Source: Acidobacteriota bacterium
Lineage (GTDB): Bacteria > Acidobacteriota > Terriglobia > UBA7540
NCBI GenBank assembly: GCA_902812415.1
Contig: CADDZJ010000017.1
Coordinates: 1 to 55,459 of the forward strand
Length of the DNA: 55,459 nt
Reading direction: 5' to 3'
Shown here: positions 14,786-24,681 of the stretch, one piece after another
Layout: every line of letters begins with the position of its first letter
Position numbering within the stretch: position 1 is the first letter of the stretch
The notes under the pieces: generated by a model
Seen by the model: only the letters and a program-made list of their open reading frames with translations
The model's database searches: none
Told to the model about the DNA's origin: nothing
Position numbers and translations under genes: made by a program

Positions 14786-17700
14786 ATGTGGCTTGTTCGT
14801 CTCGCACTCAGACGCCCCTATACCATGGCCGTTGCGGCCTTGCTGATTCTCCTCATGGGCGTCCTTTCCGCCACGCGCATGATTGTGGACATCTTCCCTG
14901 CCATCGATATCCCGGTCGTGATGGTGGTGTGGAATTATCCCGGGCTGTCGGCGCTCGAGATGGAGCGCCGCGTGGTGATCATTAGCGAGCGGGCCTACTC
15001 CACAACCGTCAATGGGATCGAGCGCATTGAGTCTGACTCGATTCCGGGCGTCGGCTTGCTCAAAGTTTACTTTCAGCCCGGAACGGATATCGGCGCCGCG
15101 ATTGCGCAGATTTCCTCCGTCTCTTCAACCCTTCTGCACATCGCGCCGCCCGGCATGATGCCGCCGGCCGTGATTCAGTTCAATGCCTCCAACGTTCCTG
15201 TCGTCCAGATGACGCTTTCCAGCAACAACCTCTCGGAACAAGCCATTTACGACTACGCTCTCAATTTCATCCGGGTTCAGCTCTTTACAATTCCAGGTCT
15301 CTCCACTCCGGCGCCGTTTGGGGGAAAGCAGCGCGAGATCATGGTGAGCCTCAATCCCCAGGCGATGTCCGCCAAGGGGCTCTCCGCCCAGGACGTGGTC
15401 ACGGCCTTGCAGAGATCGAACGTCATCGTGCCGGCCGGATCAGCGCGGATGGGAAATACGGATTACGACATCCTGCTGAATTCCAGCCCCAGCCTGGTTG
15501 AGGAATTCAACGAACTGCCTGTGAAGGTGGTGGGCAACGCGGAAGTGCTGCTGGGCGACGTGGCGCACGTGGCGGACAGTTTCGCCCAGCAGGAAAACGT
15601 GGTGCACGTCAACGGCAAGCGCGCCGCCTACTTAACTATCCTGAAACACGCCGATGCGTCCACCCTCAAGGTAGTGGACGCCGTGCGCCATGCCTTGCCG
15701 GTCATCCGCGCTGTAGCGCCGAAAGGCCTCAACATCCGGCTTGATTTTGACCAATCTGTTTTTGTGCGCGGCGCGATCAAAGGCGTGATTCGAGAGGCTG
15801 CCATCACCTCCGGCCTGATTTCGCTCATGATTCTGGTGTTTCTTGGAAGCTGGAGAAGCATGGTGATTGTCAGCACTTCAATTCCGCTCGCCATCCTGAC
15901 CGGCCTCGTAGTTCTGAACCTGACGGGAAACAGTCTGAATCTCATGACGCTGGGAGGCCTGGCGCTCGCGATTGGAATGCTGGTGGACGATGCGACGGTC
16001 GAAGTGGAGAACATTCATCGTAATCGCGCTCTCGGAAAGCCGCTGACGGTGGCGATTCTCGACAGCGCGCAACAAGTGGCGACGCCGGCCATCGTCGCTA
16101 CACTTGCGATCTGCATTGTCTTCTTCCCCGTAACGCTGCTTTACGGCCCGGCCAAATATCTGTTCACGCCTCTGGCGCTCGCCGTCGTGGCCTCCATGCT
16201 GGCTTCTTACTTGCTCTCGCGCACACTGGTCACCACCATGTCGCGCATGCTGATGGAAAAAGAGCGACACGTTGCCGGCAGCCCGGAGGCGGAGGAAGCG
16301 CCACCTCCAAGCGGGATCTTCCATCGTGTGACTCTTGCTTTTAATCGTCTGCGCGATCAAGGCTTCACGCGCTTTCAAAACTTCTACGGCAAAATGCTGG
16401 AAACGGTGCTGGCGCATCGGGCGTTCACACTTGCAGGGGGTATCCTCTTGCTGGTCGTAACAGCCATCCTAGCTCCTGCCGTCGGCATGGATTTATTCCC
16501 CTCCGCCGATGTGGGTCTGATGCGGCTCCACTTCCGCGCGCCACCGGGGACAAGGATTGAAGAGACTGAGCGAGAAGTGCTCCAGGTTGAAAATCGCATT
16601 CGCCAGATTATTCCGGCCAGCGAGCTTAATCAGATCAGCGACATGATCGGGGTGCCAATTTACTACAACCTGGGCTTTGTGCAAACCGACAACGTGGGAG
16701 AAATGGACGCCGAAATTCTCGTCTCGCTCAAGCAACATCACCACCCGACCCGCGATTACCAGCGCACGCTGCGGGCGGAATTGCCGCGCGAATTCCCAGG
16801 GTGCAGCTTCTACTTTGCGGCGGCGGATATTGTGAACCAGGTGCTCAATTTTGGGCTCTCCGCGCCCATCGACGTGCAAGTGACCGGTCCCGATTACGAT
16901 CAGAGCGTCATCTATGCGCGCAAGCTATTCAATGAAATGGAAGAGATCCCGGGCGCCGCGGACGTGCACATCAAGCAGGTGCTCAACTATCCGGCCTTGA
17001 TGGTGAACGTGGACCGTCAGCGAGCGGCGCAGCTTGGCATGAGCCAAAGTGACGTCGCTAACAGCATGCTCATCGCGCTCTCGTCAAGCTCTCTGGTTTC
17101 ACCATCCTACTATCTGAATCCAGCCAACAATGTGAATTACATCGTGGCGGTGCAGGTGCCTTTTCAGCGAATCGATTCTGTGCACAGCTTGCTGTCAACG
17201 CCGCTAACCCCGCCCTCCGCGAGCGCCCTGGATCAGCCTAGTCCTGCTCCACAGCCGACTGCCCTTCCGCAGTGGCCGTCGCAGTTGCTTTCGAGCGTGG
17301 CTCATGTATCTCCGGAAGGGATTCCTGAAGAAATCAGCCACTATACGGTGCAACGTGTAATCGACGTTGAAGCCAATGTGGACGGACGCGACCTGGGAGG
17401 CGTTTCAAGCGACATTCTTCAGAGGATCAAAAGCCTTGGCAAGCTGCCGCCCGGCCTGCAGGTGATGCTTCGCGGCCAATATGAAGTGATGATCAGCTCT
17501 TTCCGCAGTCTGGGGCTGGGTCTGATTCTGGCCATCCTGCTGGTTTACTTCCTGATGGTCGTCCTGTTTCAATCGTGGATTGATCCTTTCATTATCATGA
17601 TGGCTGTTCCCGGCGCCCTGGCGGGAATCATCTGGATGTTGGCTCTGACGAATACCACAATTAACGTGGAATCACTGATGGGCTCCATCATGGCGGTGGG

Positions 17701-18082
17701 AATCGCGACGTCGAACTCGATTCTGCTGGTGAATTTCGCAAATGATGTTCGCGTGGAAAAAGGCCTTTCGCCCATCGAAGCGGCGCTCGAAGCCGGGAAA
17801 ACTCGCTTGAGACCGGTGCTGATGACCGCTCTGGCGATGATCATCGGAATGATTCCCATGGCGCTTGCTATGGGCGAGGCTGGCGAGCAGAACGCGCCTC
17901 TGGGTCGCGCGGTGATCGGCGGGCTGATCGTGGCGACTGTAACAACCCTTTTTATCGTGCCGGTCATCTATTCCCTGCTTCGGAGGGAGTTGCCCACCAA
18001 GCACCTGCTGGATGAACGGTTCCGAGCGGAAGAGCAGGGTGAGAGGACGCGCCGCGCGCTTTACGATGAATTCGGCGGGTAA
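14786..18082 (+). CDS. RND-family efflux permease (HAE1/MMPL-like AcrB type)
   Basis: A 1098-residue inner-membrane RND pump with two six-helix halves and two large periplasmic loops. Helix 4 carries the proton-relay pair in GMLVDDATVEVENIHR, and the C-terminal half has the matching SIMAVGIATSNSILLVNFAND. The porter domain of the second half contains an unusual Pro/Ser/Gln-rich insertion at about residues 803-835 (TPLTPPSASALDQPSPAPQP). It exports drugs, lipids or other amphiphiles together with the adaptor and the TolC-type channel encoded next. It is the first gene of the operon, whereas the adaptor usually comes first. Confidence 0.95.
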   Translation: MWLVRLALRRPYTMAVAALLILLMGVLSATRMIVDIFPAIDIPVVMVVWNYPGLSALEMERRVVIISERAYSTTVNGIERIESDSIPGVGLLKVYFQPGTDIGAAIAQISSVSSTLLHIAPPGMMPPAVIQFNASNVPVVQMTLSSNNLSEQAIYDYALNFIRVQLFTIPGLSTPAPFGGKQREIMVSLNPQAMSAKGLSAQDVVTALQRSNVIVPAGSARMGNTDYDILLNSSPSLVEEFNELPVKVVGNAEVLLGDVAHVADSFAQQENVVHVNGKRAAYLTILKHADASTLKVVDAVRHALPVIRAVAPKGLNIRLDFDQSVFVRGAIKGVIREAAITSGLISLMILVFLGSWRSMVIVSTSIPLAILTGLVVLNLTGNSLNLMTLGGLALAIGMLVDDATVEVENIHRNRALGKPLTVAILDSAQQVATPAIVATLAICIVFFPVTLLYGPAKYLFTPLALAVVASMLASYLLSRTLVTTMSRMLMEKERHVAGSPEAEEAPPPSGIFHRVTLAFNRLRDQGFTRFQNFYGKMLETVLAHRAFTLAGGILLLVVTAILAPAVGMDLFPSADVGLMRLHFRAPPGTRIEETEREVLQVENRIRQIIPASELNQISDMIGVPIYYNLGFVQTDNVGEMDAEILVSLKQHHHPTRDYQRTLRAELPREFPGCSFYFAAADIVNQVLNFGLSAPIDVQVTGPDYDQSVIYARKLFNEMEEIPGAADVHIKQVLNYPALMVNVDRQRAAQLGMSQSDVANSMLIALSSSSLVSPSYYLNPANNVNYIVAVQVPFQRIDSVHSLLSTPLTPPSASALDQPSPAPQPTALPQWPSQLLSSVAHVSPEGIPEEISHYTVQRVIDVEANVDGRDLGGVSSDILQRIKSLGKLPPGLQVMLRGQYEVMISSFRSLGLGLILAILLVYFLMVVLFQSWIDPFIIMMAVPGALAGIIWMLALTNTTINVESLMGSIMAVGIATSNSILLVNFANDVRVEKGLSPIEAALEAGKTRLRPVLMTALAMIIGMIPMALAMGEAGEQNAPLGRAVIGGLIVATVTTLFIVPVIYSLLRRELPTKHLLDERFRAEEQGERTRRALYDEFGG

Positions 18083-18155
18083 ATGAGTCCTCATGATTTG
18101 AAGCTGCCCGACGCGCGCAACCGCACCGCATCCACGTAATCACGACGGCTGAAAC

Positions 18156-19301
18156 ATGACCGAAAGTAAAAAAGAGAAGAAGAAAAGCTCCTGGCTTGCA
18201 ACGGGAATCCTGTATCTGACAGGGCTTGCGCTGATTGTTGTTGCTTTCATTCTGGTCAATCGAATGAAGGCGATGAAGGCGAAACAGATCACAGCGAATC
18301 TTCGTGAGCGCCAAGCGCTCACACAGGCTGGCCCTCGTGTGGAGGTGGTGACGGTGACCAGCGCGCCCGCTGTTTCATCCATCACTTTGCTTGGGGAAAC
18401 GCATCCCTACCTGGAATCCACCCTGTACGCCAAGGTGAGCGGTTATCTTAAATCGATCTATGTGGACAAGGGCGATACGGTGGAGGCTAACCAGGTGCTG
18501 GCGGTGATCGAGTCTCCGGAAACCGACGCGCAATATCGCGCCGCGGTAATCAACGCCCGGAATCTCAGCGTCATCGCGCAACGCGATCTGAATCTGGTGA
18601 AGCGCGATATGATCGCGCAGCAGGATGCGGACACGGCCGTGGCCAACGCCCGGGTGGCGCAACAGGATGTGGCGAACCTTGCCACACTGAGGTCCTATGA
18701 GACGATTCGCGCGCCATTCGCCGGCAAAATCACCGCTCGTTACGCCGACCCGGGAGCCCTGGTGCAGGCGGCCACAAGCTCACAAACCAGCGCATTGCCG
18801 CTGGTGCGAATCTCTGAGACCGACCGCGAGCGCATTTACATTTATCCTGATCAGAGAGACGCCGCTTACATTCGGGTGGGCGATCCAGCCGAGATCACTG
18901 ATCCCGCAAACCCTGGGGTGCGGATCGCGGCGCGCGTCACGCGGCTGAGCGGCGAGTTCGATCCCGACACGCGCACGATGCTCACTGAAATTGACTTCTA
19001 CAATCGAAGAGGCCTGATCCCGCCGGGAAGTTTTGTTCGAGTCACGCTGAAGCTGCGCAACCATGCGCGCGGCCTTGAGATTCCTGCGGAGGCGCTTGTC
19101 CTGCGCGGCACAAAGACCTTTGTTGCGATTGTGGGACCTGACGATCGGGTCACCTACCGGCCGGTGATAGTGACAAACGATGATGGCGTCCACGTGAGCG
19201 CCAGTTCAGGATTGCGCGTGGGCGAACGGATCGCCCTGAACATTGGAGACAACGTGCCGGAGAATGGTAAGGTGCAGCCCGTTACGGCCTCTTCGAATTG
19301 A
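18156..19301 (+). CDS. HlyD/AcrA-type periplasmic adaptor of the RND pump
   Basis: A 381-residue membrane-fusion protein. A basic start (MTESKKEKKKSSW) precedes one N-terminal membrane helix (about 13-33). The biotinyl-lipoyl half motif (YLKSIYVDKGDTVEANQVLAVIES) comes before a short alpha-hairpin and YETIRAPFAGKITARYADPG, then the beta-barrel. It is anchored by a helix rather than lipidated. It starts 73 bp after the permease stop and ends 13 bp before the TolC-type gene, completing a tripartite pump. Confidence 0.93.
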   Translation: MTESKKEKKKSSWLATGILYLTGLALIVVAFILVNRMKAMKAKQITANLRERQALTQAGPRVEVVTVTSAPAVSSITLLGETHPYLESTLYAKVSGYLKSIYVDKGDTVEANQVLAVIESPETDAQYRAAVINARNLSVIAQRDLNLVKRDMIAQQDADTAVANARVAQQDVANLATLRSYETIRAPFAGKITARYADPGALVQAATSSQTSALPLVRISETDRERIYIYPDQRDAAYIRVGDPAEITDPANPGVRIAARVTRLSGEFDPDTRTMLTEIDFYNRRGLIPPGSFVRVTLKLRNHARGLEIPAEALVLRGTKTFVAIVGPDDRVTYRPVIVTNDDGVHVSASSGLRVGERIALNIGDNVPENGKVQPVTASSN

Positions 19302-19314
19302 TCCGGAGGGAACG

Positions 19315-20628
19315 ATGAGGAAAACGTGTTTTCTGATCTTATCTTTCCTGCTTTTCGGCCCATCACTGCTTGCGGCGAATGCGCACACACCTCTTTCTCT
19401 GGAACAGTGCATTGCCATCGCTCTGAAACAGAGCCCGGATATCGCCGCTGCGCAGGCGTTCGTGGCGGTCGCCAAGGCTAACATGAAGGTTGCGCACGCA
19501 GGATATTTACCGCAAGTGGATGTCGGACAGTCGTATATTCGTCAGACATATAACTACACGGCGAATCCCGGAACGCCTCCAGCTGTCTGGAAACTCTTCT
19601 ACAAAGGTCAATCGAACGCCAACGCGCCCTACTATTATGCCGGCCTGAACCTTTCGCAGACCTTATGGGATTTTGGCCGCACTAAAGGAGCCATCGAATC
19701 AAGCCAGGCCCAATTTCAGGCGGCGGAACATAATCTGCGCTTCGTGCGCGACCAGGTTGACTACAACGTGCGAGCCGCTTATTTCACCGTGATTGCAGCG
19801 CGCGAAACTGTGGAAATTCAAAAAGCGGCAGTAGCTGACGCCCAGCGGCACCTGGACCAGGCGCAGGCGTTTCATCAATACGGCACAGCCCCGAAAATTG
19901 ACGTCACCCGCGAGCAGGTGGCGCTTGCCAATGCCAGACTCGCCTTGAGCCAGGCGGAAGAGAATCTGGAAGTCGATCGGGCTGAACTGGCCACCGCCAT
20001 GGGTCTTCCTGCCGACCAAGCGCCTGAGCCTGTCGGAACTCTTGGTCCAGAACGCTCGCCGGAAAGTTTCACCCAGCTTGTCGCTGAGGCGGAACAAAAT
20101 CGAGCGGACCTTCTGGCCCAGTTCGACCAGGTTCAGGCCGCGCTCGGCAATCTGACAACGGCTAGAGGCAATTTGAAGCCGGATATTTCATTTTCAGCTT
20201 TTCTGGATTTTCGCAACCTGACTCTGCCCCTCGTTTATAACTGGAGTTTGGGGCAACTGCTGGCGCAAAGCATTTTCGCCGGCGGCGCAAACCGCGCGCG
20301 CGTTCGTGCGGCGCAGGCGCAGGAAACGGCGGCGCGAGATAACGTTGAATCTCTCCGCCTTCAGGTTCAGCAGCAGGTGTTCAGCGCTTTTTCCAATCTT
20401 AAAGTCGCCCAGGAACAAATTGGAAATGCGCTTGAAGCGGATCGCTATGCGCGCGAAAACCTGGCGCTCGCGGAAGGGCGCTACAAGGTGGGAGTGGGCA
20501 ATGTCGTGGAACTTGACGACGCCCAGCTTCAGGCTACCAATGCGGCCATTGCCGTGGTGACGGCCCGTTATAATTATCAGATTGCCGGCGCCAAACTTGA
20601 TTTTGTGCTGGGCCGCGGGCCGAAATAA
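19315..20628 (+). CDS. TolC-family outer-membrane efflux channel
   Basis: A 437-residue channel from ATG 19315, chosen because GGAGGG precedes it and a clean signal peptide follows (MRKTCFLILSFLLFGPSLLA). Two OEP repeats of long alternating helices are seen (LSLEQCIAIALKQSPDIAAAQ at the start; AEGRYKVGVGNVVELDDAQ in the second half). Its periplasmic tunnel would dock on the adaptor and permease encoded upstream in the same operon. Confidence 0.94.
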   Translation: MRKTCFLILSFLLFGPSLLAANAHTPLSLEQCIAIALKQSPDIAAAQAFVAVAKANMKVAHAGYLPQVDVGQSYIRQTYNYTANPGTPPAVWKLFYKGQSNANAPYYYAGLNLSQTLWDFGRTKGAIESSQAQFQAAEHNLRFVRDQVDYNVRAAYFTVIAARETVEIQKAAVADAQRHLDQAQAFHQYGTAPKIDVTREQVALANARLALSQAEENLEVDRAELATAMGLPADQAPEPVGTLGPERSPESFTQLVAEAEQNRADLLAQFDQVQAALGNLTTARGNLKPDISFSAFLDFRNLTLPLVYNWSLGQLLAQSIFAGGANRARVRAAQAQETAARDNVESLRLQVQQQVFSAFSNLKVAQEQIGNALEADRYARENLALAEGRYKVGVGNVVELDDAQLQATNAAIAVVTARYNYQIAGAKLDFVLGRGPK

Positions 20629-20631
20629 ACC

Positions 20632-20651
20632 GATGCCTCCGCGCAGGCATC
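20632..20651. terminator. Hairpin between the converging TolC-type and aldo/keto reductase genes
   Basis: GATGCCT-CCGCGC-AGGCATC is a perfect 7-bp stem in the 21-bp gap between the two convergent genes and touches the reductase stop codon. There is no T-run; a bidirectional role is suggested by position only. Confidence 0.4.
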
Positions 20652-21804
20652 AAGCTGTTCGAGCTACCGGAAGATTTTCTCTCACCTGCTGCTCGTTTAC
20701 CATATTTGAGGTCACCGCCGACAAGTGCGGATTATTGAGCGCCAGGCGATAAGCCTTCTGGTGCAGGCCCATGTTTCCGGGAATCGTCTGGTTCAAAAGC
20801 GCGGCCCGCTCGGGAACCGGCCTGGTCGAACGATCAGGATAAAAGACAGCCTGTGAGGTTTTCATGGCAATCATGCCAAAGTTCCTTTGGTGCGCCTCCG
20901 CCATTACGGGCTCCACATAATGCCGGTTCATGATGTTGTAAGCGAACATGGCCATGGAATAAACTCCGCTCTCCATCGCCGCCTTTAAGACGTGAGCCGG
21001 ATCGTTATGTGCTGAGACGCCCAGATAGCGGACCTTCCCCTGCTTCTTCAACTTCTCAAACGCCTCATAGATTTCCGGAATCTGCACTTCCGCCGGCGAG
21101 GCGGCCCCATGAGGGCACATCATCAAATCCACGTGATCGGTCTTAAGCCTGCGAAGGCTGCCCTCCAGCGACTGAACGATGGTGCCAACGTAGACCTTCT
21201 GGCGATCAATCCGGGAGCCGTGCTTCTTTTCCATCACATTCGCAATGGCAGCCATTTCAACCTGGCGAATCTGCCCGGTGAAGTAATGGCCAAAATAGTT
21301 CGGCACGGTCGCATGACGCTGCTCCACATCCAGGCTTGCCTCTTGAAGGATGGCAGCTTGTTCTGAGCTTCTGAGTCCGTTAAACACCTTCAGATATGCG
21401 TCAAAACGGTTCTGGGAAAAAGGATCAATCTTCGTATTGAGAAAGACTCGGTCGCGGCCTACCGATTGGAGAACCAGGCCGTAGCCTTCCTCGCTAAGTC
21501 CTTGCCCATAGGCCGGCGCCGTATCCAGATAATTCAGTCCCATCTCAATCGCTACCAGCACATGCTGATAATTCGTGGGCGTGATGGGATCGCCGCCGCA
21601 CACGATTTCAGAAACCATGAAACCGGTTCGGCCTAGTTGCCGATAACGCATCCCAGGCTGCTTGTTGCGCCACTCAGGCTGCGATCCGGGACCAATTGTG
21701 GATGTTTCAGTGTTTTGTAAATTTCCAGCGCGGGCCAGCCCCGCGCCTGCGGCAAGCGTTACGGAAGTCCTCACAAAGTCCCTGCGGGTCATCGCGTGAC
21801 TCAT
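20650..21804 (-). CDS. Aldo/keto reductase with Tat-type signal
   Basis: From ATG 21804 (GGAGG 8 bp upstream) the protein has 384 residues and opens with a twin-arginine leader (MTRRDFVRTSVTLAAGAGLARA), so it is probably exported folded or membrane-tethered. The AKR barrel follows: GRTGFMVSEIVCGGD, LDTAPAYGQGLSEEGYG with the catalytic Asp and Tyr, FLNTKID with Lys, and DHVDLMMCPHG with His. It is an NAD(P)H-dependent oxidoreductase of unknown substrate. Such Tat-tagged AKRs are frequent in Acidobacteriota and Planctomycetes. No partner gene is evident. Confidence 0.85.
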   Translation of the reverse strand: MSHAMTRRDFVRTSVTLAAGAGLARAGNLQNTETSTIGPGSQPEWRNKQPGMRYRQLGRTGFMVSEIVCGGDPITPTNYQHVLVAIEMGLNYLDTAPAYGQGLSEEGYGLVLQSVGRDRVFLNTKIDPFSQNRFDAYLKVFNGLRSSEQAAILQEASLDVEQRHATVPNYFGHYFTGQIRQVEMAAIANVMEKKHGSRIDRQKVYVGTIVQSLEGSLRRLKTDHVDLMMCPHGAASPAEVQIPEIYEAFEKLKKQGKVRYLGVSAHNDPAHVLKAAMESGVYSMAMFAYNIMNRHYVEPVMAEAHQRNFGMIAMKTSQAVFYPDRSTRPVPERAALLNQTIPGNMGLHQKAYRLALNNPHLSAVTSNMVNEQQVRENLPVARTA

Positions 21805-21961
21805 AGCCTTCCTCCTGTGGATGGTTTTTGGAGACATTATACCGCTCCGCTTCAGGAAGAAAAGCAACTGAGCACGCTTCGCTAAGACGGTACTGAATGG
21901 GATCTACGCGGGGAGAAATATCGATGGGAAGGTTTTAAGCGTCTCGTCGGATACCACGCCT

Positions 21962-22321
21962 TCAGATGCCTTCGGCGACGAAGCGCTTGGCGTGTTCTTT
22001 TAAGATACATCGATCCTGAACCACTTCGAGTCCCGCCTGGCGGGCGCGTTGCGCGGCCTCTTCGTGGCGGATTCCTTCCTGCATCCATACCACCTTGGCG
22101 CCTTTGCGAATGGCGTCATCCACAATTTCCGGCACAAACTCAGGTTTGCGGAAGATCACAACCACTTCGACGGGCTCGGGGACTTCTTCGAGGGAGGCGT
22201 AACAGGTTTCATGAAAGATGGAATCGACGTTGGGGTTCACGGGAATCACATGATAGCCATGCGAGCGCATATAGGCGGCTACACCGTGGCTGGGCCTCGA
22301 AGGCTTGGGCGAGAGTCCCAC
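21962..22321 (-). CDS. CoA-binding (YccU-type) protein; true start uncertain
   Basis: From GTG 22321 the product is 119 residues: GLSPKPSRPSHGVAAYM binds the nucleotide of CoA in a Rossmann fold, then PVNPNVDSIFHETCYASLEEV and VVIFRKPEFVPEIVDDAI follow. Family members normally begin about 20 residues earlier. The frame upstream of the GTG does encode the expected residues (GIARILRRFKTLAVV), but it has no ATG, GTG or TTG until a stop inside hisC. Either a non-standard codon such as ATT 22360 is used or a small indel has moved an ATG at 22365 out of frame. The ligand and role are poorly known in this family. Confidence 0.75.
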   Translation of the reverse strand: MGLSPKPSRPSHGVAAYMRSHGYHVIPVNPNVDSIFHETCYASLEEVPEPVEVVVIFRKPEFVPEIVDDAIRKGAKVVWMQEGIRHEEAAQRARQAGLEVVQDRCILKEHAKRFVAEGI

Positions 22322-22500
22322 GACAGCGAGTGTTTTGAACCGCCGTAGAATCCTAGCAATGCCATCGGAAGAGATGGATGGTTCTTTGTAAATCGTTCGA
22401 CCGGCTTGCGGCTCGCGCTGAGCCCAATGATTCGAGACGCCTGGTGAAGCCGTGGAAAACCTCCCTGCTACTGCAAATGCGACCCAAAGGCGCAGGCTCC

Positions 22501-23622
22501 CTAGCGATCGGCGGGGGCAGGCGTAGCCATCACGCGACCGAGCGCTTCCAGGAAGATCTCGTTATCCTCCCGGGTTCCAATGGTCACGCGCAGCGAAGTT
22601 GGAAAATTGTAAACTTTCATGGGTCGCACAATTACATATTCCTGCAGCAGCTTAAGAAAATCTTGCTCGCAATCTCTGCCTGTGTCAATAAGCAAAAAGT
22701 TAGCTACCGAAGGTGTAAATCGGACCCCCATCAGCGTGAGCTCTTCGCTCAGGAACTGCCGCTCCCGCCGATTGATCTCCACCGAGCGCGCCACATGATC
22801 CCGATCCTCCAGCGCCGCCAAAGCCGCCCACTGCGCCGGCCGTGAGGTGTTAAAGGGTGTGCGCACACGATCCAGACTCTCGATCAATTCCGGATGACCC
22901 ATGCCATATCCCAACCTCATCCCTGCCAGCCCGTAAACCTTTGAGAAGGTTCTCAACACCAGAACGTTTTTTCCTTCGCGGACGTAATCCAGCGAATGTG
23001 AATAATCATCCCGCTCGACGTAATCAAAATATGCCTCATCCAGAACCACCAAAACGTGAGCCGAGAGACCCTCCAGAAAGCGGTCGAGCTCACCCGCAGT
23101 AAACATCGTGCCGGTAGGATTATTGGGATTGGCGAGAAAGATCACTTTGGTGCGGGGCGTCACTGCCTGGCGGATACGGACAAGATCCAAGCCATGATCT
23201 CGCAGGGGTACGAGTGTCAGCGTGGCTCCGGTCTCCTGAATTGCCAGTTGATAAATCAAAAAGGAGGATTCTGGCGCAATGCCCTCATCCTCTACCGAGA
23301 GAAATGTCCTTGCCGCAAGTTCAATCAGCTCCGTGGAGCCTGCGCCCAGAATGATCCGGCTCATTTCGAGCTGATGCATCTCAGCCAGCTTCTTTCGCAG
23401 CGCGTAGCCCGCCGAATCGGGGTAGAGATGCACGCGGTCCAGAGACCGGCGGACCGCTTCGATGGCTTTAGGCGAGGGCCCAAAAGGATTTTCGTTGGAG
23501 GCCAGCTTGATGGCGGTGTGGCCCAACTCGCGTTCGACTTCTTCAATCGGCTTGCCGGTAGGATAAGGTCGAATGCGGCTTGCCCAACTTGGAAGCAGAT
23601 CTTGCAGGGGAAATTTCTGCAT
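22501..23622 (-). CDS. hisC: Histidinol-phosphate aminotransferase family (HisC)
   Basis: A 373-residue PLP fold-type I aminotransferase: KLASNENPFGPSPKA at the start, ANPNNPTGT (164-172), VLDEAYFDY with Asp195, and the PLP lysine in RTFSKVYGLAGMRLGYG (Lys228). It converts histidinol phosphate or, in relatives, aromatic amino acids. No other his gene is near, so a second copy serving another pathway is possible. It starts 57 bp after the sulfotransferase stop on the same strand and may be cotranscribed with it. Confidence 0.9.
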   Translation of the reverse strand: MQKFPLQDLLPSWASRIRPYPTGKPIEEVERELGHTAIKLASNENPFGPSPKAIEAVRRSLDRVHLYPDSAGYALRKKLAEMHQLEMSRIILGAGSTELIELAARTFLSVEDEGIAPESSFLIYQLAIQETGATLTLVPLRDHGLDLVRIRQAVTPRTKVIFLANPNNPTGTMFTAGELDRFLEGLSAHVLVVLDEAYFDYVERDDYSHSLDYVREGKNVLVLRTFSKVYGLAGMRLGYGMGHPELIESLDRVRTPFNTSRPAQWAALAALEDRDHVARSVEINRRERQFLSEELTLMGVRFTPSVANFLLIDTGRDCEQDFLKLLQEYVIVRPMKVYNFPTSLRVTIGTREDNEIFLEALGRVMATPAPADR

Positions 23623-23679
23623 GGAAAATCCGGATCAACCCAGCCGCTCTTTAGTGGCTTGTTTTTCGCACTCGGGCGC

Positions 23680-24681
23680 TCAGCTCCTGAAGGCAGCCTC
23701 GTCAACCATCGTGTCGATATTCACCAGCCAGCGCGCCAAAGGCGTGTTGGCTTTCATCCAAAGCTTGGTTCCAAAGAAAGAACGATAGAGCCATTGGTCC
23801 GCCTTGAAGAAAAGCGGCGAGCCTGCCTTCCGCTGCGTCTCAAGCGGATAGCCGAGTTGCTGCAAAAGAGGACCAATTAGGCTTTCAATCAAAGCAAGCT
23901 GTTCGCTGGAGTATCCGCTTTTCCACCGGCCTACGGGATTGAAACGTGGTCCCTTTTCCTCTCCTCCGCTAAATGAAGTATTCGGCTGGCTGACGGTGCC
24001 GACGGCCGCCTGCTGAATGCGGTCGTAATCCAGATCATGTTCAATGAAGCCGCCAATCTTTGCCAGCGTCTCGCGGGGCGAAGTTACCAGATCCTCATAA
24101 TGGATTTCCAGGTAATCGCGGCCTACAGCGCGGCCGTGCTCTCTGCCCTTCCGGACGATCCAATCCCAGTAAAGCGCGGCCACCAGCACACTTCGATCCT
24201 TGTCCCACGGGAAGGGCGTGATGAAACCCTTCTTGCCCAGCGAGAGCGCAACATCGCGTCCGTCCCGGATGGTGTGGATAAACAGGGCGTCAGGGACTGT
24301 GCGCTTGATTTCAGGCAAATAAAGAATTTCCTCGACGCCCACGCACGCCCACCGTTCAACTTTCTGCTGGACGCACATTTCTCCCATCACGATTCTGAGG
24401 AAGTCGCCTCCGTTTCGGCACTCCGCAAGCACTTTGCGCTCAATCGACTGGGCATCAAGAGCTGTGCGCTCGAAATAAGGACTCGCGAGCCACATCTTCA
24501 TCATCTTCTGCCGGTTCTTCAGCACGCTCAGATCACCAAAGCGCGGGACGAGCATATTGAATACCTGAGATGCCGCCCGATAGATGGCGAAGCCGCCCGA
24601 AGAAAGCAGCGTGTGATACAGGAAGTTGTTGCCGGAACGCGGGCTGCCCACAATGAAGACGGGAGCCCTTCTTCTATCCAT
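23680..24681 (-). CDS. PAPS-dependent sulfotransferase
   Basis: A 333-residue protein from ATG 24681, which has AGAGGAA 6 bp upstream (a start 21 bp further up lacks one). The 5'-phosphosulfate loop is FIVGSPRSGNNFLYHTL (PRSGNNF at 14-20; usually PRSGTT) and the 3'-phosphate motif is IRDGRDVALSLGK (139-147), with a later HYEDLVTSPRETLAKI segment. These are the classical cytosolic/Golgi-type sulfotransferase landmarks. It would move sulfate from PAPS to a hydroxyl or amine acceptor. With ATP sulfurylase/APS kinase and a PAP phosphatase upstream, and EPS genes beyond, a polysaccharide or its lipid-linked precursor is the likely acceptor (inference). Confidence 0.85.
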   Translation of the reverse strand: MDRRRAPVFIVGSPRSGNNFLYHTLLSSGGFAIYRAASQVFNMLVPRFGDLSVLKNRQKMMKMWLASPYFERTALDAQSIERKVLAECRNGGDFLRIVMGEMCVQQKVERWACVGVEEILYLPEIKRTVPDALFIHTIRDGRDVALSLGKKGFITPFPWDKDRSVLVAALYWDWIVRKGREHGRAVGRDYLEIHYEDLVTSPRETLAKIGGFIEHDLDYDRIQQAAVGTVSQPNTSFSGGEEKGPRFNPVGRWKSGYSSEQLALIESLIGPLLQQLGYPLETQRKAGSPLFFKADQWLYRSFFGTKLWMKANTPLARWLVNIDTMVDEAAFRS

